A DNA stretch of 14,034 nucleotides, taken from assembly GCA_002305165.1 (NCBI GenBank), contig DBQI01000051.1, forward strand, positions 1 to 14,034. Reading direction: 5' to 3'. The DNA comes from Armatimonadetes bacterium UBA1398. GTDB taxonomy: Bacteria > Armatimonadota > Zipacnadia > UBA1398. Of the stretch, positions 6,274-11,447 are shown piece by piece. The notes under the pieces were generated by a model that did not search any database, was not told the DNA's origin, and saw nothing but the letters and a program-made list of their open reading frames with translations. The translations under genes and the position numbers were made by a program. How positions within the stretch are numbered: the first letter of the stretch is position 1; every line of letters begins with the position of its first letter.

Positions 6274-7620
6274 CTACTCCTCGTCCTTCGCCTGCAGCTT
6301 CTGGGCCTGGGCGACGCCACCGATGGAGAGCCCCAGGCCAAGCTCCCACCGCAGGATGGGGTGCGGCCGGCCCGTCTCCGACTCGCGCTTGGCGATGTAC
6401 GCCTGCATCCGCTTCTGGAGCGCGTCCGCGATCTCCGGCTCCTGATCGATCACGTTCCGGTTCTCCTCGGGATCCTTGATCAGGTTGTAGAGCTCGCGCG
6501 GCGGGAACCCGTGGAAGTCCGGCTCCAGAGCCTCGATGTACTTCCACTCCTGGGTGCGGACGCCGTGCTTGCGCATCCACGTGCACTCGGTGATGAAGAT
6601 CTCGTTGTAGTTGGCCACGCGCTCGCCCCGCATGAGCTCCCAGAGGTTCTTGCCATCGAACCGGTGGGGCGTCTCCAGCCCGATGAGGTCCAGCAGAGAG
6701 GGGACGATATCGTAAAGGGTGCACATGCCGCGCACCCGCTTGCCCTCGGGCAGATGCCCCGGCCAGTTCCAGATGAGGGGCACCACGAGGGTCGGGTCAT
6801 ACATGCTGTGGTGGTCGAACCAGCACCCATGGTCGTAGAGGGTCTCGCCATGGTCGGCCGTGATCACGATCAGAGTGTCCTCCGCGACGCCCAGTCGCTC
6901 GAGCTTGGTCAGCAGTTGGGCGATGCACACGTCCATGTAAGCGATCTCGCCGTCGTACTGGGCGATGACCCAGTCCTTATCGGTGATGCCGGGTGGCATC
7001 CACGACTTGAAGTACTCGGCGAAGGGCTTGAAATCCCACACGGGCTGCATCGAGTCATTGCCCGGGGCGCACTCGTCGCCCTGGTAGAACATGCGGTCGA
7101 AGGGCTCGGGCGGGAGGTACGGTGAATGGGGGTCCATGTGCCGCAGGAAAAGCAGCCAGGGCTCGTCGCCCGCAGCGAGGCGCTCGAGGATCGGCAGCGC
7201 CACGGCGTTGAGCTCCTCGGCCTTCCGGAGCGGCCGGCTGTCCCATCCTCCCCATCCGCCGGCGAAGCCGTGGTATTGGTCGAAGCCCTTGCACAGGCGG
7301 TCGTCAAGGCCGATGCTCTCGCAGACGTAGCCAGCCGCCTTGAGGATCTCCGGGAGGGTCGCCACCTCGTCCATGATCGGCCCAGGCTCACGGAGCGAGA
7401 CGCGGTCGGTGCCGAACACATCCAGTCCCGTCAGCATGTTCGCGTAGCCAGGAGTGGTGGGGATATGCGGGCTGAAGGCATCCTCGAACAGGACGCCCCC
7501 GGCGGCGAGCTTGTCCAGGTGAGGCGAGGTCAGGCGGGGATACCCGTACCCCGACATGTGATCACGCCGTAGGCTGTCGATACCAAAGAACAGGATGTTC
7601 GGACGACTGCTGTTAGCCAC
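6274..7620 (-). CDS. Sulfatase-fold hydrolase/transferase lacking the formylglycine motif, 448 aa
   Basis: The fold is alkaline phosphatase/sulfatase superfamily. RPNILFFGIDSLRRDH (6-21) provides metal ligand Asp15. LFLRHMDPHSPYLPP lies at 157-171, TADHGETLYDHG (254-265) provides Asp256 and His257, and FDHHSMYD (268-275) is followed by VVPLIWNWPG. In true sulfatases the nucleophile sits in C/S-x-P-x-R and becomes formylglycine. Here the aligned residues are Thr55-Thr56-Pro57-Gly58-Tyr59, and the second Asp of the usual DD pair is Ser16. Thr nucleophiles are known in superfamily phosphodiesterases and phosphotransferases, so phospho-substrates are plausible; the true substrate is unknown. No signal peptide is visible. 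The GTG start at 7620 follows AAGGAG (complement of 7629-7634) by 8 bases. It stands alone on this strand, with no formylglycine-generating enzyme nearby. Confidence 0.88.
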   Translation of the reverse strand: MANSSRPNILFFGIDSLRRDHMSGYGYPRLTSPHLDKLAAGGVLFEDAFSPHIPTTPGYANMLTGLDVFGTDRVSLREPGPIMDEVATLPEILKAAGYVCESIGLDDRLCKGFDQYHGFAGGWGGWDSRPLRKAEELNAVALPILERLAAGDEPWLLFLRHMDPHSPYLPPEPFDRMFYQGDECAPGNDSMQPVWDFKPFAEYFKSWMPPGITDKDWVIAQYDGEIAYMDVCIAQLLTKLERLGVAEDTLIVITADHGETLYDHGCWFDHHSMYDPTLVVPLIWNWPGHLPEGKRVRGMCTLYDIVPSLLDLIGLETPHRFDGKNLWELMRGERVANYNEIFITECTWMRKHGVRTQEWKYIEALEPDFHGFPPRELYNLIKDPEENRNVIDQEPEIADALQKRMQAYIAKRESETGRPHPILRWELGLGLSIGGVAQAQKLQAKDEE

Positions 7621-8038
7621 TCGAAGCGCTCCTTACGGCCCAGTGATGGGCGTCTCCAGGTTTGGCAAGCGTGGGGGGTTGTTCACCGATGAGGGGGGTG
7701 GCCCCTCTACCGTCATCGCGGGCTCTTGCGGCCCATAGGCTTAGGGCCGTACACAACAAAACACCCACCAACCCCCTCCTGCTCTGGCAGGTCACTGAAA
7801 CGCCATGCGGTCGCCGCGCGCGCGGCTGGATCCTACAGAGTGACAACGGGCCGCCGTTTCACACGATCACAGACAAGCCGTGTCGCTGGAGAAGGGGAAT
7901 CGGCGACCTGTAGAGGAGTCATCTCCGCAGGATAAGCCCACGATACCAGCCGCGGAGCACAGGTGTCAATGATGACTGCGGCCGGCGCCACCGAAGTACC
8001 GGGTGACGCAGACCGAAGGGCTCGATGAGGTGACTTCC
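7621..8038. other. Gene-free divergent region between sulfatase-fold gene and cupin
   Basis: No reading frame here looks coding. The region holds the leaders and presumably promoters of two divergent genes, though I find no strong -35/-10 pair. Visible structure: GAGGGG/CCCCTC (7691-7696, 7702-7707); an 8-bp stem with one G-U pair around a 9-base loop (7727-7751); a G-free tract of 31 bases (7750-7780); AACGG-GCCG-CCGTT (7845-7858); and competing inverted repeats at 7907-7981 upstream of the cupin. Confidence 0.5.
7907..7981 (+). promoter_or_regulatory. Structured cupin leader with mutually exclusive pairings
   Basis: CTCC (7923-7926) can pair with GGAG just upstream (7915-7918), inside an outer CCTG/CAGG stem (7907-7910, 7928-7931). 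Alternatively CTCCGC (7923-7928) can pair with GCGGAG (7952-7957), or CCGCAG (7925-7930) with CTGCGG (7976-7981), and GTCAT (7918-7922) with ATGAC (7972-7976). Such competing pairings occur in riboregulators. No known riboswitch class is recognised, and chance is possible in GC-rich DNA. Confidence 0.25.
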
Positions 8039-8404
8039 GTGGAGATCATCAACCGTGACGCGTGTCCGCCCTTTATCACCAAGGACACATCCGAGATCCG
8101 GGAGATCATGGCCTACCGCAACTCGTCCTGCGAGCGCATGAGCCTAGCCGAGGCGACCCTCTACCCGGGCCGGCACACCGAGGCCCATCGGCACCCAAGG
8201 GCCGAGGAAGTCTACTACGTGCTCCAGGGGCGCGGACGGATGCGGGTAGGCGATGAGGCGCGAGACATCGAGGGGGGCGACGCGATCCTGCTCCCGCCGG
8301 GAACCCTGCACCAGACGTGGAACACGGGCGAGGAGCCTCTCGTGTTCCTGTGCCTCTGCGCCCCGGCCTATGAGCACGAGGACACGGTTATCGAGAGGGG
8401 CTAG
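8039..8404 (+). CDS. Small single-domain cupin, 121 aa
   Basis: The protein is one cupin beta-barrel of the mannose-6-phosphate isomerase-like type. Motif 1 reads PGRHTEAHRHPRAEEVYYVLQG with metal ligands His50, His52 and Glu56. Motif 2 is GDAILLPPGTLHQTWNTG with His91. These four ligands fit a bound divalent metal such as Fe, Mn, Ni or Zn. The N-terminal stretch ACPPFITKDTSEIRE is characteristic of this small family, whose substrate is generally unknown. The GTG at 8039 was chosen because TGAGGTGA lies 5 bases upstream and the family usually starts at this point; earlier in-frame GTG codons at 8003 and 8030 are alternatives. It is cytoplasmic, with no signal. It converges on the zinc-ribbon gene, and the two share the palindrome CTAG as stop codons. 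Confidence 0.85.
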   Translation: MEIINRDACPPFITKDTSEIREIMAYRNSSCERMSLAEATLYPGRHTEAHRHPRAEEVYYVLQGRGRMRVGDEARDIEGGDAILLPPGTLHQTWNTGEEPLVFLCLCAPAYEHEDTVIERG

Positions 8405-8691
8405 GGGAGGCCCTCGATCGAGGTGGAGGGGTCGGCCGGACCGTCCCCCGCGATCTTCTTGAGCCCCTTCGGGCTGCGCTCGTAGGCGGTGAAACCCGCG
8501 TCGGCCGCGCGGTCGTAGCTGAAGCTGGGGCTCGGCGAGTAGTGGTTGCAGGTGGAGAGCACCTTGCGGATGGCCGCTCCGCACTTCGGGCACTCCTTGA
8601 GGGCCCGCTCGCGTATGTTCTGCCTGATCTCGAAGCCTTGCGAGCAGTACTCGCACCCGCCCTCATCCGCGATGTACTCGTAGGTCGGCAC
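8401..8691 (-). CDS. FmdB-type zinc-ribbon protein, 96 aa
   Basis: The N-terminus PTYEYIADEGGCEYC, then GFEIRQNI and ECPKCGAAIRKVLS, is the FmdB/CxxC_CxxC_SSSS regulatory zinc-ribbon signature. Two CxxC pairs (CEYC and CPKC) should bind one zinc ion. Known members are small; some were named for regulation of amide or formamide metabolism, but most have no proven role. The C-terminal half (Ser/Pro/Tyr-rich, then ERSPKGLKKIAGDGP) lacks a recognised fold and may be flexible. The GTG start at 8691 is favoured by the family N-terminus and by GAGGTGG (complement of 8698-8704) 6 bases upstream. A longer form from 8766 would add 25 residues with an extra CEWC and is less likely. Its stop overlaps that of the convergent cupin gene. 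Confidence 0.85.
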   Translation of the reverse strand: MPTYEYIADEGGCEYCSQGFEIRQNIRERALKECPKCGAAIRKVLSTCNHYSPSPSFSYDRAADAGFTAYERSPKGLKKIAGDGPADPSTSIEGLP

Positions 8692-8767
8692 TCTGTCCCA
8701 CCTCGCGCCTTCGGTCAACTCGGCGGCCAGCAACGGCCGCGCACTACACCACTCACAGTCTACCACA

Positions 8768-8780
8768 GCCTCCGGGAGGC
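8768..8780. repeat. Perfect 13-base palindrome between fmdB-type and GNAT genes
   Basis: GCCTCC-G-GGAGGC is a 6-1-6 inverted repeat in the 152-base region between divergent starts at 8691 and 8844. It could be an operator for either gene. It lies about 75 bases upstream of both starts. Confidence 0.3.
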
Positions 8781-8843
8781 AGGACTGCGGGCGAGCCCCG
8801 AGAAAGGGAGAGCTGCCTCAGAAGGGGGGCCGACGCACCGTCT

Positions 8844-9734
8844 ATGCTCCAAGATGCCCCCGAGATTCGCCCTGCCTACCGCGGGGACCAAACCGAGATC
8901 GCCCGCCTCCTCGCGATAACCGATCCGCCCCTCGGCGCGCGCATGGACTGCTGGCTAGCCGAGGGCCTCGTCGAGTTCGATGACCTGGTCGTCTGCAGCC
9001 TGGGACGCGAGATGGCGGGCGTGGCATGCGCCCCCGTCCGCCCCCTCCACGTCGAGGGCGCGTGGCAGCCCTTCGGAGTCCTCTGCGCCCTCCACGTAGC
9101 CCCCGACATGCGCGGCCGGCGGCTCGGGCCGAGGATGCTCGAAACCCTCGTAGACCGCCACCGCGAGGCCCACTCGCGGGGAATGGTCGCCCGCATCTGG
9201 GGCGACTCGCTCGAGTACGTCGCGGCGATCCTCGAACGTCGCGGATTCGCGCCCCTGTGGCGATCCACGGTTATCGAGCTGACCGCCGACTACGGCAGCC
9301 GCCGGACCGCGCCCTACCGCAAGGTCGATTCCGAGGAGCGTCTAGCGGGCTGGAGGCGGTGGGCGACGAGCCGCTTCCCGTGCGACCGGGACCAGGTGGG
9401 GCCCCCCGACGCGGAGTGGCTACACGTGGAGGCCGATGAGGGCGAGCGGCTGCTCATGCGCTACCGCGAGGGGGTCCTCTACGATCCGCTGCCCCTGGAC
9501 CCCATCGACTGTCGCCGCGCCGCCGTGACCGTGTTGGGGGTCTACCGCGCACTCTACCCCGAGCGCCAGACGGTGCGCTGGCGAACGGCCGAGAACAGCC
9601 CTTGGGCCGAGGCCCTGGGGCCTCAGACGAAGGTCCTCGACGAGACCGCCTCCGCCCTGTACCTCTTGGGTTACGACCGGGTCGTCGATGTGGAGAGCGC
9701 CGAGCCCGAGATGTACGGAGTATCGCTCTTCTAG
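8844..9734 (+). CDS. GNAT-family N-acetyltransferase, 296 aa
   Basis: The N-terminal half has a GNAT fold: IRPAYRGDQTEIARLL (beta1-alpha1), VVCSLGREMAGVACAP, then motif A ALHVAPDMRGRRLGPRML around residues 83-98, where RGRRLG forms the acetyl-CoA pyrophosphate loop. YVAAILERRGF is motif B. The loop has Arg93 where Gly is usual. The C-terminal half (about 150-296) is unlike a simple GNAT tail in length and may be a second, diverged domain of the same fold, as in two-domain acetyltransferases; this is inference. The acceptor substrate is unknown. The ATG at 8844 fits the family start; the nearest purine-rich tract (8822-8829) is rather far upstream. The SGNH hydrolase gene starts 26 bases downstream, so the two could share a transcript. 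Confidence 0.82.
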   Translation: MLQDAPEIRPAYRGDQTEIARLLAITDPPLGARMDCWLAEGLVEFDDLVVCSLGREMAGVACAPVRPLHVEGAWQPFGVLCALHVAPDMRGRRLGPRMLETLVDRHREAHSRGMVARIWGDSLEYVAAILERRGFAPLWRSTVIELTADYGSRRTAPYRKVDSEERLAGWRRWATSRFPCDRDQVGPPDAEWLHVEADEGERLLMRYREGVLYDPLPLDPIDCRRAAVTVLGVYRALYPERQTVRWRTAENSPWAEALGPQTKVLDETASALYLLGYDRVVDVESAEPEMYGVSLF

Positions 9735-9760
9735 CGCTCGCCCCGGAGAGGTTGGTACCG

Positions 9761-11032
9761 ATGGCCCGTGGAGCCCTGACCGCCGTGATCGCTCTGCTCG
9801 CCCTGGCCCAGGCCGGGGCCGCTCCATTGGAGTTCTCCCTAGTGGAGGCGCAGGTTCTCCAGGCTCGAGACGGGCTGCCCAACACCTTCGCCAAGCTGGA
9901 GGCCGGTGAGGAGGTGCGGGTGGCCTACCTGGGCGGCAGCATCACGGCAGCCCCCGGTTGGCGGCCCATGACAACCGAGTGGCTCCGGGAATCGTACCCC
10001 CGGGCCCAGATCGTCGAGATCGACGCGGCAATCGGTGGCACGGGCTCACCCCTCGGCGTCTTCCGCCTCGGGCAGGATGTCCTGCGGCACGATCCCGACG
10101 TGCTATTCGTGGAGTTCGCCGTGAACGACAGCGGCCAGGATCCCCTCGTCATCTGGAGGGCGATGGAGGGCATCGTCCGACAGGCATGGCGCGCCGATCC
10201 GGCCATGGACATCTGCTTCGTATACACCATCACCGCGAGCATCGCGCCGGCGCTGCGTGAGGGCCTCTGTCCCTCGGCCGCCTCGGCCGACGAGTACCTC
10301 GCCGCGCACTACGGGATCCCCTCCATCAACGTGGCCCTCCCCATCGTCCAGGCCGAGGCGCAAGGCGAGTTGGTCATCGCGCCCTCCGCGGACGCGCCCG
10401 AGGACGCCATGGTGTTCGCCGATGACGGTGTCCACCCCACGATGGAGGGCCACCGGCTCTATGCCGACACGGTGGTGGGGTCACTGACGGCCCTGAGGGG
10501 GGTGGGCGCCCCGGGTCCCCGGGAGCTGCCCCCGCCCATGGTCGAGGATAACTGGGAGGGCGCACGGCTGGCGCCAATCGAGCCCTGGATGCTCTCCACG
10601 GGCTGGACGCGCCTGGGGGAGGGCGACGACGTGGCCCCCCACTTCGTGAAGCAGATGCCCGAGATGTGGGAGGCCGCCACGCCCGGTGAGTCCCTCTCCT
10701 TCCGCTTCCAGGGGACCACGGTGGGCCTCTATGACATCGTCGGGCCGGATGGCGGGCAGGTGTGGGCTCGGATCGACGGGCAGGAGAGTGGCCCCATCCC
10801 GCGCTTCGACAGCTTCTGCAGCTACCACCGGCTGAACACCCTGGAACTGGCCAGCGGCCTGCCCGACGGGGTGCACACCATCGAGGTCACCCTCGACGCC
10901 GAACAGCCCGACCGCAGCAGCGTCACGGATCAAACGCGCAACGAGCCGGGCTTCGACCCGGCACGCTACGATGGCACCGTGCTCCGGGTCGGCGCCATCA
11001 TGCTGATCGGTGAGATCCTCCCGCCGGAGTGA
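9761..11032 (+). CDS. Secreted SGNH/GDSL-type hydrolase with C-terminal beta domain, 423 aa
   Basis: A signal peptide (residues 1-20, cleavage near AGA before APLEF) leads to an SGNH esterase domain. Block I is YLGGSIT with nucleophile Ser60, block II GGTGS near 92-96, block III FAVND with Asn122, and block V DDGVHP with Asp222 and His225. GGSIT replaces the textbook GDS, as in several SGNH subfamilies. Residues about 255-423 form a probable beta-sandwich (EGDDVAPHFVKQ, then SLSFRFQGTTVGLYDIVGPD), resembling the accessory domains of carbohydrate esterases. Together this suggests an exported esterase or deacetylase acting on decorated glycans or lipids. The start ATG 9761 follows GGAGAGG (9745-9751) by 9 bases. 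It lies 26 bases after the GNAT gene and converges on the DUF302/GxGYxYP pair. Confidence 0.88.
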   Translation: MARGALTAVIALLALAQAGAAPLEFSLVEAQVLQARDGLPNTFAKLEAGEEVRVAYLGGSITAAPGWRPMTTEWLRESYPRAQIVEIDAAIGGTGSPLGVFRLGQDVLRHDPDVLFVEFAVNDSGQDPLVIWRAMEGIVRQAWRADPAMDICFVYTITASIAPALREGLCPSAASADEYLAAHYGIPSINVALPIVQAEAQGELVIAPSADAPEDAMVFADDGVHPTMEGHRLYADTVVGSLTALRGVGAPGPRELPPPMVEDNWEGARLAPIEPWMLSTGWTRLGEGDDVAPHFVKQMPEMWEAATPGESLSFRFQGTTVGLYDIVGPDGGQVWARIDGQESGPIPRFDSFCSYHRLNTLELASGLPDGVHTIEVTLDAEQPDRSSVTDQTRNEPGFDPARYDGTVLRVGAIMLIGEILPPE

Positions 11033-11068
11033 GGCCGGGGCGGCGAGCGCCTACCCGCACGCGGCCTC
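11031..11068. terminator. Weak hairpin at convergent SGNH/DUF302 ends
   Basis: GAGGCCG (11031-11037) plus GGG (11038-11040) can pair with CCC (11054-11056) and CGGCCTC (11062-11068), leaving a 5-base bulge on the right arm. It covers both stop codons and could serve both strands. The bulge makes it weaker than the other hairpins. Confidence 0.3.
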
Positions 11069-11434
11069 GATGATCCTCACCATGGCATCCTCGACCTCCT
11101 GGGCGATGGGCCCAAGCTCCGGCTGCCCGAAGAGGCCCAGGAGCAGGGTCGGCCGCAGCATGGTCACCTGAGGGACGCCGTCCTCCTCATAGACAGCGAT
11201 ACGGCACGGAAGGGCGTTGGCGATGGACACGTCCCGATCGAGCACCTTCTTGGCCTGGAAGGGGTCGCACACCTCGAACACCCGGCACTCGCGGCCCAGG
11301 TCCAACTCCTTCGCCGCGAGCTTCTCCCGCAGGTCGTGCACCGCCAACACGCCGAAGCCGTTCCGAGCGGCCGCCTCGCGCAGCCGGGTCTCGGTCTCCT
11401 CGATAGAGCCTGTCGCTGTACGCTTGTAGAGCAT
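11051..11434 (-). CDS. DUF302 family protein, 127 aa
   Basis: The sequence follows the DUF302 pattern: MLYKRTATGSIEETETRLREAA, then GFGVLAVHDLREKL, a central CRVFEVCDPFQAKKVL, LPCRIAVYEEDG, and TMLRPTLLLGLFG, ending in a helix with EVEDAMVRII. Conserved Cys residues sit in EVCDP and LPC. DUF302 proteins are small alpha/beta proteins with no firmly established role; ligand or metal binding has been proposed. No signal peptide is present. The ATG at 11434 is 9 bases from AGGAGG; a GTG two codons earlier is possible but only 3 bases from the same site. The gene starts 13 bases after the stop of the GxGYxYP gene on the same strand and is very probably co-transcribed with it. Confidence 0.88.
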   Translation of the reverse strand: MLYKRTATGSIEETETRLREAAARNGFGVLAVHDLREKLAAKELDLGRECRVFEVCDPFQAKKVLDRDVSIANALPCRIAVYEEDGVPQVTMLRPTLLLGLFGQPELGPIAQEVEDAMVRIIEAACG

Positions 11435-11447
11435 CTTCACTGCCCTC

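Noticed and set aside
5486..6724. 412-codon - strand open frame across lipB and the end of the sulfatase-fold gene
   Set aside because: It overlaps two well-supported genes and their shared hairpin. The translation is Pro/Arg/His-rich shadow sequence.
7662..7935. Possible short genes (69-83 codons) in the gap before the cupin
   Set aside because: No Shine-Dalgarno, no recognisable motif, and a basic composition typical of non-coding GC-rich sequence.
8692..8766. Longer zinc-ribbon protein with an extra CEWC at the N-terminus
   Set aside because: The FmdB family begins at PTYEY, and a good Shine-Dalgarno sits 6 bases before the GTG at 8691. The extra CxxC is tempting but probably chance.
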